Below, in pieces: positions 8,127-16,180 of a DNA stretch of 64,000 nucleotides. The notes under the pieces are model-generated. The model was not told where the DNA came from. It ran no database searches and saw only the letters and a list, made by a program, of their open reading frames with translations. The position numbers were made by a program, and so were the translations under genes. Where the stretch lies: the NCBI RefSeq assembly GCF_021532315.1, contig NZ_JAKGAO010000014.1, forward strand, positions 62,001-126,000, read 5' to 3'. Within the stretch, counting starts at the first letter, position 1. Every line of letters begins with the position of its first letter. This DNA is from Paenibacillus tarimensis (lineage in GTDB: Bacteria > Bacillota > Bacilli > Paenibacillales > Paenibacillaceae).

Positions 8127-9653
8127 ATGACGATTACCAACCACACGATCTACGGGCAGTTTCGCGAACAGGCTGCCGTCTCACCCGGCCGGACCGCCAT
8201 TATAAGCAGAGGAGAGCATACATCTTATGGCCAGCTGCATGAGCAGATATGTGAAATCGCGGCTAAGCTGCGGGCTGGCGGGGTGGGAAGCGGGTCAGTC
8301 GTTGGTCTGCTGCTGGGACGCACGCCGGCACTGCTTGCGGCCATATTGGCCGTTAACAAGTGCGGGGCGGCATATATGCCCATTGATCCTGCTTATCCTG
8401 ATGGACGGATTCAATATATGGCTGAGGACAGCGGGGCGGGAGTGTTCATCGCAGATCATGCGCATATCAGCCGAATCAGCCAATTTGCTGCATCAGTTAT
8501 CCCTATGGTACAATGTCGCACCTGCACGGCCGATGGAGCGCGGATGCTTGGGGAACACGAAGAGCACGAAGAATACGAGGAGCACGGAAAATACGAAGAA
8601 CGCCGCGATTCGCCTGCGTATATCATGTACACCTCGGGGACGACCGGCAGGCCCAAGGGTGTCATTGTTAACGAGGCAGGTGTTCTCAATCTCTTCGAGG
8701 ACATGCGCGAGAAAATCGGTTTTCACTCATCCAGAACGATATTGTGCTTAAGCACGGTCTCCTTTGACATCTTCGCGGTGGAAGCGATTCTGCCTCTTAC
8801 AAGCGGTATGCAGGTTATTCTGGCAGATGAGGGGGAGACGGGCCGTCCCCGTGATATTGCCCGGCTAATTCACGCACACGATGTTGATATGCTTCAGCTT
8901 ACACCCTCCCGGCTCCAGATGCTCTTGTATGACCCCAGGAGTGCGGTCTGTCTGAAGAAGATCGGGGATCTCATGATTGGCGGGGAAATGCTTGCAGCCG
9001 GGTTAATAAACCAGGTACGTCGGCTGACGAACGCGCGCCTGTATAATATGTACGGTCCCACGGAAGCGACCATATGGTGCTCTTACAGGGAAATCCTGAA
9101 TGACCAAGGTCCCATTACAATCGGAACACCGGTCAGGGGCATGAGGCTGCTGGCAGTGGATGATAACCTGTGTCCGGTACAGGAAGGGCATGAAGGCGAG
9201 CTCTGCATAGCTGGGATCGGTCTGGCGGAGGGCTATATGAACCAGAAGGAGCTCACCGACAGCAAGTTCGTGCAGAACCCTTATGTGCCGGGAGAGCGAA
9301 TCTACCGGACTGGCGATCTGGCTGTACTAGAGGCTAATGATGAGTACCGCTGCCTGGGAAGAAGGGATGAACAGCTCAAATGGCGGGGCCATCGTATGGA
9401 GCCGGCGGAGGTAGAGGCCGCTCTACTCTCGTACCCAGATGTGCAGCAGGCAGTGGTTTGGGGTGATTCATCCCGGAACATACTGGTTGCTTGTCTGGTA
9501 ACGAAGAAGGAACTTGCGGAACCACAGCTTAGGGCTTATTTGGGGAAGATCCTCCCGGACTACATGATTCCTGGGGTATACCGCCGGGTCAGCGAGATTC
9601 CGCTGACGCCGAGCGGCAAGACAGACCGCCAGGCACTGATGCGGGAGTTGTGA
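8127..9653 (+). CDS. stand-alone NRPS-type adenylation enzyme
   Basis: 508 residues with nearly all A-domain core motifs: MYTSGTTGRPKGV (168-180), SFDIFAVEAILPL for A4, NMYGPTEATIWCS for A5, YRTGDLA for A7, GRRDEQLKWRGHRMEPAEVE for A8 and PLTPSGKTDRQAL with the A10 Lys. This is the architecture of amino-acid-activating domains such as DltA and free-standing loading enzymes. No carrier domain is attached, so a separate carrier, likely the ACP at 2508, must receive the product. An unusual acidic His/Glu repeat interrupts the A2-A3 linker (residues 142-160). GGAGGAAC precedes the ATG. Amino acid specificity was not derived. Confidence 0.87.
   Translation: MTITNHTIYGQFREQAAVSPGRTAIISRGEHTSYGQLHEQICEIAAKLRAGGVGSGSVVGLLLGRTPALLAAILAVNKCGAAYMPIDPAYPDGRIQYMAEDSGAGVFIADHAHISRISQFAASVIPMVQCRTCTADGARMLGEHEEHEEYEEHGKYEERRDSPAYIMYTSGTTGRPKGVIVNEAGVLNLFEDMREKIGFHSSRTILCLSTVSFDIFAVEAILPLTSGMQVILADEGETGRPRDIARLIHAHDVDMLQLTPSRLQMLLYDPRSAVCLKKIGDLMIGGEMLAAGLINQVRRLTNARLYNMYGPTEATIWCSYREILNDQGPITIGTPVRGMRLLAVDDNLCPVQEGHEGELCIAGIGLAEGYMNQKELTDSKFVQNPYVPGERIYRTGDLAVLEANDEYRCLGRRDEQLKWRGHRMEPAEVEAALLSYPDVQQAVVWGDSSRNILVACLVTKKELAEPQLRAYLGKILPDYMIPGVYRRVSEIPLTPSGKTDRQALMREL
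8550..8606 (+). repeat. in-frame 9-bp tandem repeat inside adenylation gene
   Basis: About six degenerate copies of GARYACGAR (for example GAACACGAA, GAGCACGAA, GAATACGAG, GAGCACGGA) encode a His/Tyr/Glu run, residues 142-160. The unit keeps the frame, so copy number changes would alter only linker length. Confidence 0.85.
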
Positions 9654-9855
9654 ATTGAGAACATGAGCAACATAGCGTGTTAGCATGTGAAGGGAAAAGG
9701 CTGTTTGGGAATCTACTCCCGAGCGGCCATTTTCACGTTTTCCGTATGCGGTCCGAAATATGCCCTAAAAATATCCTCATCAGACAAACAAAGCAAGATC
9801 GGTCAAAACTGCCGGCGCTGATTCTGATATTGTTAAGTCAAGGAGGTGAACAGGC

Positions 9856-10737
9856 ATGAGCTGCAGTCCCATTATTCAGCGAACAATTGAATACATAGAG
9901 AAGAATCTGCATGAGGAGTTAACACTGGAGAGCGTAGCTCAGTTCGCAGGCTTCTCCAAGTTTCATTATCACCGTGTCTTCCACAAGGAGGTTGGCGTTA
10001 CCGCTTCGGAGTACATCCGGTACCGGCGGATCGCTAATGCCGCGAACATGCTGCTGTACACGGACGAGAAGATCCTGGACATCGCCTTCTACTACCGGTT
10101 CGAGTCACAGGAATCGTTCACGCGCTCGTTCAAGAAGTACTACCGGCTGCCGCCCGGACAGTACCGTAGAATTATCGGCAAACTAACCATGCAAAGGGAG
10201 GAAACAGGAATGAATCAGGAACAGGTATTGAAGGGGTGGAATATGAGCGGGAGCCATCCGGCCAATTACAAAATGGGAGTGGACAGAGAGGTATTTCATA
10301 AGGGAAATGCATCCGGCTTCCTGAAGTCGGTAACGGTGCAGTCCGAGGGCGAATTTGCCACGATGATGCAGCAGTTCAAGGCGGACAAATACGCGGGCAA
10401 GCGGCTGAAGCTGTCGGGCTTCCTAAAAGCGAAAGCGGTCAATGGCTTTTGCGGCTTCTGGATGCGGGTGGACGACTCGCTCGGCGATGTTCTGCAGTTC
10501 GATAACATGAGCGACCGCCCGGTGACCGGGGATCAGGAGTGGAACCAGTATTCCATTGTACTCGATGTGCCTGCTAATGGCGCGGTTATTTCCTTTGGGG
10601 TCCTGCTGTCAGGCAGCGGAACCGTATGGATTGATGAGCTCAAGTTTGAAGAAGTGGGCAAGGATGTTCCAACCACCAATATTGATTACAAGGGCGAGCT
10701 GCGGGAGGAGCCTGTAAATCTTTCTTTTGAGGACTAG
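9856..10737 (+). CDS. AraC-family regulator with C-terminal beta-sandwich domain
   Basis: 293 residues. The N-terminal 105 residues hold two AraC helix-turn-helix motifs (LTLESVAQFAGFSKFHYHRVF and ILDIAFYYRFESQESFTRSFKKYY regions) ending PPGQYRR. Residues 140-275 look like a galactose-binding or carbohydrate-binding sandwich, with the typical ending SGTVWIDELKFEEV. HTH-first architecture is the reverse of classical AraC. AAGGAGGTGAA lies at the right distance from ATG 9856. It begins 200 bases after the biosynthetic cluster and could respond to its product, but its natural target is unknown. Confidence 0.85.
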   Translation: MSCSPIIQRTIEYIEKNLHEELTLESVAQFAGFSKFHYHRVFHKEVGVTASEYIRYRRIANAANMLLYTDEKILDIAFYYRFESQESFTRSFKKYYRLPPGQYRRIIGKLTMQREETGMNQEQVLKGWNMSGSHPANYKMGVDREVFHKGNASGFLKSVTVQSEGEFATMMQQFKADKYAGKRLKLSGFLKAKAVNGFCGFWMRVDDSLGDVLQFDNMSDRPVTGDQEWNQYSIVLDVPANGAVISFGVLLSGSGTVWIDELKFEEVGKDVPTTNIDYKGELREEPVNLSFED

Positions 10738-10777
10738 GGCGGAATAAGTGCGGCCTGCTGGCAAGGGAGGATTGGCT

Positions 10778-10900
10778 ATGAATAAGTCCCGGAAGCGGGG
10801 ACTGATACTGGGCATCGGCGCAGCAGTTATTGCTTCGATAATGGCTGCCAAGTTTTATATTGTGAACAAAGTGGTCAGTTTTATCCTTTGGTTTTATTAA
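10778..10900 (+). CDS. small single-span membrane peptide
   Basis: 40 residues: a basic N-terminus MNKSRKRG, one hydrophobic segment (residues 9-24) and an aromatic end FILWFY. AAGGGAGG (10763-10770) is 7 bases before the ATG, which is why I call a gene this short. It follows the AraC gene by 40 bases and is closed by a strong terminator, so it is probably the last gene of that transcript. I do not recognise it. Confidence 0.55.
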   Translation: MNKSRKRGLILGIGAAVIASIMAAKFYIVNKVVSFILWFY

Positions 10901-10918
10901 TGTTTAAGAAATTAGTTT

Positions 10919-10952
10919 AGGGGTTCCGGGCGCTGCCCGGAGCCCCTATTAT
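10919..10952 (+). terminator. rho-independent terminator
   Basis: GGGGTTCCGGG (10920-10930) pairs with CCCGGAGCCCC around CGCTG, then TATTATAGTT. The T tract is weak but the stem is long and GC-rich. Confidence 0.75.
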
Positions 10953-11047
10953 AGTTGCATTTGGGCGGTTCAGTTTATGTAACCTTTTGGTAGTGTTTGT
11001 AGTCTTTATGGTGGATGGGAAAAATACTGTTAAGAGGATGGGATAGA

Positions 11048-11785
11048 ATGAAAAAGAAGTTGCTAGGAATAGGCGCTGCGACGATCATGGTGTTTTCCAG
11101 CACTGCGGCAGCGTCTGAGTTCATTTCCGCCAGTTTTTTCAAGGCTACGATCTTAATCAATAACAAAATTATTGATATCAAAGAGGGTTCACCATTATTG
11201 AATTATGAAGACCAGGTTTATGTACCGTTGAGAGCACTGGCGGAAGGTAAAGGTGCGCTGGTCGGGTATGATGCCAAGAACCGCCGTATCCATGTCAATG
11301 AACCTTCAACCCCGCAGGGGAAATCGGAGTTAAACAACATGACCGAGGATGAGAATTTTCAACTTCATCTGTTCGCAGATAAGACAGTCTATAAAGAAGG
11401 GGAGCCCATTCAAATCTGGTCACGTCTTGCCTATAAGAATGACAATACCCTGACGGTAATGCGGCTTAGCTCTCCGATTATATTTTATATTCGGGATCAC
11501 GACGGTTTTTCAGATTATGAAGGAAGAACGCCAATAGGCACCACCGAAACACTTACTTATGAGAAAGGCGATGAATATATAAAAGTCATCCATCCCTACA
11601 ATTTTTTGTCCTACATTGCTAATAAAGAAGGCATTGAAGACATAGAGAATTACTTTAAAACAGCAACTCAACCCGGCCAGTTGCCAAAAGGCCAGTATAC
11701 CGTTGGGGCCGAAGCTGAGTATCAAATTGAGGGAGTGGCTGACACGCAAAAATTATCTTCTGAAATACAGATCACGATAGAATAG
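11048..11785 (+). CDS. secreted copper-amine-oxidase-N-like stalk protein
   Basis: 245 residues from ATG 11048, chosen because AAGAGGATGGGA lies just upstream and the N-terminus MKKKLLGIGAATIMVFSST then AAASE is a clean signal peptide. Residues 36-85 form a Cu_amine_oxidN1/stalk repeat (LINNKIIDIKEGSPLL, then VYVPLRALAE and a basic strand). The remaining 150 residues resemble an Ig-like beta domain. Such proteins are common on Paenibacillus cell surfaces; no enzymatic residues are evident. It stands alone between terminator and TVP38 gene. Confidence 0.75.
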   Translation: MKKKLLGIGAATIMVFSSTAAASEFISASFFKATILINNKIIDIKEGSPLLNYEDQVYVPLRALAEGKGALVGYDAKNRRIHVNEPSTPQGKSELNNMTEDENFQLHLFADKTVYKEGEPIQIWSRLAYKNDNTLTVMRLSSPIIFYIRDHDGFSDYEGRTPIGTTETLTYEKGDEYIKVIHPYNFLSYIANKEGIEDIENYFKTATQPGQLPKGQYTVGAEAEYQIEGVADTQKLSSEIQITIE

Positions 11786-11948
11786 TTCGATTCGAATTGT
11801 ATGAGGTTTTGAAGGCGGTTCACATCTGAATCACCGCCGACCGTCTAACCGTTCATGATTTCTCCCTGCTACGGGTTAAAGCGTCTGTGGTATGCTGTAA
11901 TGGGGCAGCCGCAGAAGGCGGGCCCGAAGGACGGAGGAGAGCGGAAGC

Positions 11949-12590
11949 ATGATACTGACAGGCATAATGTCTTATCTTACAGAGGAACAGCTGAGGGAGC
12001 TTCTCGGGGAGTTTCGGTCACTTGGACCGCTGCCCGGGATATTACTGACCTTCATGAAGTCATTCGTACCGCCGCTGCCAACCATCGTGATCGTGGGGGT
12101 TAATGCTGCCGTATACGGGCTTTGGCTCGGATTCCTGTACTCATGGATCGGGATGGTCAGCGGCTGCGTTGTCACCTACTATATCGTGCGCAGGTTCAGC
12201 AGCCACCCGTATCTGGAACGCTGGTCTCGCAAGCCGAAGGTGCAGAAAGGCATGGAATGGGTCAGACGCAACGGATTCAATTACGTCTTCCTGTTCAGCA
12301 TCTTTCCCGTTGGGCCGTTCGTTATCATTAACATCGTAGCGGGGCTTGCGCGCATGCGAGCACGTTCCTATATTATTGCGCTCCTGTTCGGCAAGGGCAT
12401 TATGGTGTTCTCGGTTTCCTTCGTGGGGCACGATGTCGGTGCTTATATCGAGAATCCGTTCCGGCTGCTGTATGTGGCGCTCTTCATCGCGGCATCGTTC
12501 GTCCTGAGCAGGAAAGCGGAGGCCTGGTTTGCCCGGAGGAGCGGGACGGCGGCTGGCGCGGACACAGACGGAAATAGAGAAGCTGGCTGA
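11949..12590 (+). CDS. TVP38/TMEM64 (VTT/DedA-like) membrane protein
   Basis: 213 residues with the VTT-domain pattern: FMKSFVPPLPTIVIVGVNAAVYG near residue 35, GFLYSWIGMVSGCVVTYYIVRRF and, later, FNYVFLFSIFPVGPFVIINIVAGLARM. About five membrane spans. The superfamily includes lipid scramblases and flippases. GGAGGAGAG precedes the ATG. No operon partner. Confidence 0.85.
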   Translation: MILTGIMSYLTEEQLRELLGEFRSLGPLPGILLTFMKSFVPPLPTIVIVGVNAAVYGLWLGFLYSWIGMVSGCVVTYYIVRRFSSHPYLERWSRKPKVQKGMEWVRRNGFNYVFLFSIFPVGPFVIINIVAGLARMRARSYIIALLFGKGIMVFSVSFVGHDVGAYIENPFRLLYVALFIAASFVLSRKAEAWFARRSGTAAGADTDGNREAG

Positions 12591-12630
12591 AGCAGTTCCC
12601 CTATTACCCGGTAATAAATTTCTGAGAATT

Positions 12631-12694
12631 TGCAGGCTTTGCATAGCTAAGAGAGCCGCTTATAGCAAAAGCCTGCACAATCGCAGGTTTTTAC
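12631..12694 (+). terminator. terminator with overlapping alternative stem
   Basis: CCTGC-ACAATC-GCAGG followed by TTTTT (12672-12692) is a small terminator. An upstream arm TGCAGGCTTTGC (12631-12642) can instead pair with GCAAAAGCCTGCA (12665-12677), which uses the same left arm. It follows the TVP38 gene, and no plus-strand gene lies downstream. Confidence 0.55.
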
Positions 12695-12710
12695 ACCTCG
12701 AGCCCCTTGG

Positions 12711-12771
12711 CTCTCGTTATCTAACCGAGTCCCTGAACGCTCTAACCCCAGCCTCTCGTCATCTAACCGAG
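12711..12771. repeat. pair of 19-bp intergenic direct repeats
   Basis: CTCTCGTTATCTAACCGAG (12711-12729) and CTCTCGTCATCTAACCGAG (12753-12771) differ at one base and start 42 bases apart, with a degenerate CTCTAACC between them (12740-12747). They lie in the gap between convergent genes and look like a dispersed intergenic repeat. Confidence 0.7.
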
Positions 12772-12794
12772 CAGTCCGCTTTCCCTTATTCGTG

Positions 12795-13646
12795 TCATAT
12801 CCGCTTCACCGTAATCGCTTCTCGCATCTTCTTCAGCGATTTTTGGCCTTCGGGCCCAAGCTTGATCAGAAGGTTGACGTAGAGAACATCAATAATGGAC
12901 AGCTGGGCAATCCGCGAGGACAATGCCTCCGACCGGTACTCAGTCTCACTGGAGACGGTATAGAGCGGAGTGTCCACGGCCGCGCTGAGCGGTGATTTGG
13001 CATGATTGGTGATGGCAATCGTCTTCACGCCGCCGGATTTTACAACATTGAGAATATGCAAAATATCCTTGGATGAGCCGGAGTGGGAAATCAGCACAGC
13101 GCAATCCGCCTCCGTCAGCTGGGATGCGGCCATGAGCTGGAAGTGAGTATCGGTCACAGCGGACACATTCAGTCCGGTGCGAATGAGCTTATGATAAGCA
13201 TCCAGCGCAATCACGCTGGAGCCGCCGCTGCCGAAGAAATGTACCGACCTTGCGCCGCTAATCATGTCGACGGCCTGCTGCAGCCGGGCTTCGTCGAAGA
13301 CGGTCAGCGTATCCTCGATCGTCTTCATATTGGCGCGGAACACCTTGGATGCGATTGTGTCCGGGGTGTCGTCTTCCTCCACCGCTTCGTGGATATCCTT
13401 GACGGGGGCCACAACCTCCGAAGCCAGTGCGATCTTCATGGCCTGGTAGCCTTTATAGCCAATCCGCTGGCAGAAGCGGAAGACGGTAGAATCCGCCACC
13501 TTCAGATCCTCAGCCAGTTGATTGATGGAGGAATGTATGATTTTGGTAGGATTCTGTAATATATAATCGGCGATTTTCCGTTCGGTAACACTGAATTTCG
13601 GGTAGTTGGTCCGGACGCTAAGCAAGCACGGCTTGGGATTGTTCAT
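12795..13646 (-). CDS. RpiR/MurR-family transcriptional regulator
   Basis: 283 residues: an N-terminal RpiR helix-turn-helix (ERKIADYILQNP, then VADSTVFRFCQRIGYKGYQAMK) and a C-terminal SIS sugar-phosphate domain (SVHFFGSGGSSVIALDA, DCAVLISHSGSSKDILHI). It is divergent from the 6-phosphogluconate dehydrogenase, gntP and gntK genes, so it most likely controls them in response to a phosphosugar such as 6-phosphogluconate. The shared 146-base intergenic region contains A/T-rich GAAAA...TTTTC inverted repeats around the promoter that could be operators. Confidence 0.88.
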   Translation of the reverse strand: MNNPKPCLLSVRTNYPKFSVTERKIADYILQNPTKIIHSSINQLAEDLKVADSTVFRFCQRIGYKGYQAMKIALASEVVAPVKDIHEAVEEDDTPDTIASKVFRANMKTIEDTLTVFDEARLQQAVDMISGARSVHFFGSGGSSVIALDAYHKLIRTGLNVSAVTDTHFQLMAASQLTEADCAVLISHSGSSKDILHILNVVKSGGVKTIAITNHAKSPLSAAVDTPLYTVSSETEYRSEALSSRIAQLSIIDVLYVNLLIKLGPEGQKSLKKMREAITVKRI

Positions 13647-13726
13647 AAGACTGCCCTCCTGGGTAAAGCGTTCGTTCTTTATTATACGTTATATTCAACA
13701 TAGAAAAAATATTTTTTTGTAACCGA

Positions 13727-13754
13727 TTGCAAAGAGAAAATTTTTTCGTATAAT
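13727..13754 (+). promoter_or_regulatory. sigma-A type promoter of gluconate operon
   Basis: TTGCAA (13727-13732), 16-base spacer, TATAAT (13749-13754), 38 bases before the dehydrogenase ATG. The spacer contains AGAGAAAATTTTTTC, a near-palindrome that may bind the RpiR regulator. Confidence 0.65.
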
Positions 13755-13792
13755 GAACCTAGCAAGAAATTTTATTCGAAAGTGAGATAAAC

Positions 13793-14695
13793 ATGATGCA
13801 AATCGGTGTAATTGGTTTAGGAAGAATGGGTTATCAGCTTTCATTAAACCTGATTGAACACGAATATGAAGTGACAGCTTATGATGTGAACAATGAAGCT
13901 GTCACCAAAATTTCGGCGGAAGGCGCCCGACCGGCTGCCTCCTTGGCAGATTTGGTCAGCCAGCTTGACCGTCCGAGAACGGTGTGGGTGATGGTGCCGG
14001 CAGGCGATATTACTGAGGCGGTGTTTCGGGAGCTGCTTCCGCTGCTGGAGGAAGGCGACCGTCTGATCGACGGAGGCAACTCACATTACAAGCAGTCCAT
14101 TGCACGCAGCGAACAGTGCCGTGAGAAGGGTGTTTACTTCTTTGACTGTGGAACAAGCGGGGGCGTGGATGGCGCCCGCAACGGAGCCTGCGTGATGGTC
14201 GGGGGAGATGCGGAGGAATTCAAACAGATCGAACAGATTTTCAAGGATCTGACGGTCAAGGACGGCTATCTCTATGCCGGCGAGGCAGGAAGCGGGCATT
14301 TCCTGAAGATGGTGCATAACGGGATCGAGTACGGCATGATGCAGGCGATCGCTGAAGGCTTTGAGATCCTGGAGAAGAGCCCATTTGCATACGACTATGA
14401 GAAAGTGGCAAAAGTATGGAACAATGGCTCGGTCATCCGTTCCTGGCTGATGGAGCTGACAGAGAGTGCTTTTGCCAAAGACAGCAAGCTTGAACAAATA
14501 AAAGGCGTCATGCACTCCTCAGGGGAAGGCAAATGGACCGTAGAGACGGCGCTTGACCTGCAGACGGCTGCGCCCGTTATCACGATGTCTCTCTTGATGC
14601 GGTACCGTTCTCTGCAGGAGGATACCTTCACCGGCAAGGTTGTAGCGGCTCTGCGCAATGAGTTTGGCGGGCATGCGGTTGAAAAGATCGAGTAA
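13793..14695 (+). CDS. gnd: 6-phosphogluconate dehydrogenase, short decarboxylating type
   Basis: 300 residues, the short-form family that includes Bacillus YqeC rather than the 470-residue dimeric form. Rossmann loop GLGRMGYQL near the N-terminus, the DGGNSHYKQS and CGTSGGVDGARNG substrate-site blocks, and GSGHFLKMVHNGIEYGMMQA with the catalytic Lys. It oxidises 6-phosphogluconate to ribulose 5-phosphate. Together with GntP and GntK it completes gluconate uptake, phosphorylation and entry to the pentose phosphate pathway. Two adjacent ATGs (13793, 13796) are equally placed behind AAAGTGAG. Confidence 0.9.
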   Translation: MMQIGVIGLGRMGYQLSLNLIEHEYEVTAYDVNNEAVTKISAEGARPAASLADLVSQLDRPRTVWVMVPAGDITEAVFRELLPLLEEGDRLIDGGNSHYKQSIARSEQCREKGVYFFDCGTSGGVDGARNGACVMVGGDAEEFKQIEQIFKDLTVKDGYLYAGEAGSGHFLKMVHNGIEYGMMQAIAEGFEILEKSPFAYDYEKVAKVWNNGSVIRSWLMELTESAFAKDSKLEQIKGVMHSSGEGKWTVETALDLQTAAPVITMSLLMRYRSLQEDTFTGKVVAALRNEFGGHAVEKIE

Positions 14696-14728
14696 AGGTT
14701 TAATGAACAAAGGAAGGGCGTGAACCCG

Positions 14729-16072
14729 ATGTCTGATCAAATGTTAATTTTAATTGCTATGGCGGGAATTTTCCTGCTGTTATTCCTCGTCATCCGCACC
14801 AAGCTTCACGCCTTCGTGGCGCTGCTGCTGGTCAGCTTAATCGTCGGAATCGCGGCAGGCATGCCGCTGAATGAAGTGGTGAGCTCGATGCAAAGCGGGA
14901 TGGGCGGCACATTGGGCTTTGTGGCGGTAGTCGTGGGCCTTGGGGCTATGTTCGGCCAGATGCTTGAGGTTTCGGGCGGTGCTGAGCGGCTGGCCCAGAC
15001 CATGATTAAGAAATTCGGTCAGGATAAGGCGCAGTGGTCGCTCGGTGTGACCGGCTTTCTGGTTGCCATTCCGGTATTCTTTGATGTAGGCTTTATTATT
15101 CTTGTACCGATCGTATACGGGCTGGCGAAGAAAACCGGGAAGTCGCTGCTGTATTACGGTATTCCACTGCTCGCGGGACTTGCTGTTACCCACAGCTTCA
15201 TCCCGCCGACACCGGGACCGATTGCCGTAGCTGAACTGATTGGAGCCGATCTCGGCTGGGTCATCTTGTTTGGCGCCATTGCCGGTGTGCCGGCGATGAT
15301 CATAGCCGGTCCTCTGTTTGCACGCTATATCTCGAAGAAGCTTCATGTCGTAGTTCCGGATTATATGAACCTGGAGGATGTGGAGTATGATAAGGAGCTG
15401 CCGAGCTTCAAGCTGGTAACCAGCATCATCATGATTCCGCTGGTGCTGATTTTGCTCAATACGGTATCGGGTGTTCTTCTTGAAGAGGACAACCTGGCCA
15501 GACAGATTCTAACCTTCCTTGGCCATCCGTTCGTCGCGTTAACGATTGCTACGATTCTAACCTTTATCTTTCTTGGTACAAGGCGGGGTTATTCCCGTCA
15601 GGAAGTTCAGGATATTGCGAACAAGGGTCTTGAGCCTGCAGGTATTATTATCCTGGTAACGGGTGCGGGTGGTGTGTTTAAGCAGATTCTGATTGATTCG
15701 GGCGTGGGTGATGTGATTGGGAATATGATGGCGGGCTCGTCTCTTCCGCCGATTCTGCTGGCCTTCTTGATTGCGGCCGCCGTAAGGGTGGCACAGGGTT
15801 CAGCAACGGTATCTATGGTGACGGCGGCTGGCTTGATTTCCCCGCTGATTGGCATTCTGGGGCTGGAAGGTCCGGTTCTTGGATTGATCGTCATTGCCAT
15901 TGCTTCTGGCGCGACCGTACTGTCACATGTCAATGATTCCGGCTTCTGGCTCGTCGGACGTTATTTTGGCATGAACGTAAAGGACACACTCAAATCATGG
16001 ACCGTCATGGAAACGCTTATTGGTCTTGTCGGCCTTGCCGTAGCTCTTGTGCTCGGCATCTTCATCACATAA
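14729..16072 (+). CDS. gntP: gluconate permease GntP
   Basis: 447 residues from ATG 14729, favoured because AGGAAGG (14711-14717) is 11 bases away; a GTG at 14720 is too close to it. The family length is about 450. Twelve or more hydrophobic segments, with GntP motifs FDVGFIILVPIVYGLAKKTG, HSFIPPTPGP and the C-terminal HVNDSGFW. Inner-membrane proton symporter for gluconate and related aldonates. Second gene of the operon, 33 bases after the dehydrogenase. Confidence 0.93.
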   Translation: MSDQMLILIAMAGIFLLLFLVIRTKLHAFVALLLVSLIVGIAAGMPLNEVVSSMQSGMGGTLGFVAVVVGLGAMFGQMLEVSGGAERLAQTMIKKFGQDKAQWSLGVTGFLVAIPVFFDVGFIILVPIVYGLAKKTGKSLLYYGIPLLAGLAVTHSFIPPTPGPIAVAELIGADLGWVILFGAIAGVPAMIIAGPLFARYISKKLHVVVPDYMNLEDVEYDKELPSFKLVTSIIMIPLVLILLNTVSGVLLEEDNLARQILTFLGHPFVALTIATILTFIFLGTRRGYSRQEVQDIANKGLEPAGIIILVTGAGGVFKQILIDSGVGDVIGNMMAGSSLPPILLAFLIAAAVRVAQGSATVSMVTAAGLISPLIGILGLEGPVLGLIVIAIASGATVLSHVNDSGFWLVGRYFGMNVKDTLKSWTVMETLIGLVGLAVALVLGIFIT

Positions 16073-16081
16073 TGAAAAATC

Positions 16082-16125
16082 AGAGGGTGCGTAGGAGGCA
16101 AGTCCTTGCCTTTCCCGCATCCTCT
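16082..16125 (+). promoter_or_regulatory. intercistronic hairpin between gntP and gntK
   Basis: AGAGGGTGCG (16082-16091) pairs with CGCATCCTCT (16116-16125); an inner AGGCAAG-TCC-TTGCCTT stem sits inside. No T tract follows, so it more likely sets mRNA stability or partial termination than full stop. Confidence 0.6.
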
Positions 16126-16180
16126 TCATGTACAATAATAAGTAGCAGGAGATCAGAACGTTACAGGCAGGAGGCTCGAC

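Noticed and set aside
9677-9859. 60-codon ORF before the AraC gene
   Set aside because: No ribosome site and no recognisable sequence; it fills a regulatory gap and ends on the AraC start.
12141-12644. 167-codon opposite-strand ORF over the TVP38 gene
   Set aside because: It is antisense to a clear membrane-protein family and has biased shadow composition.
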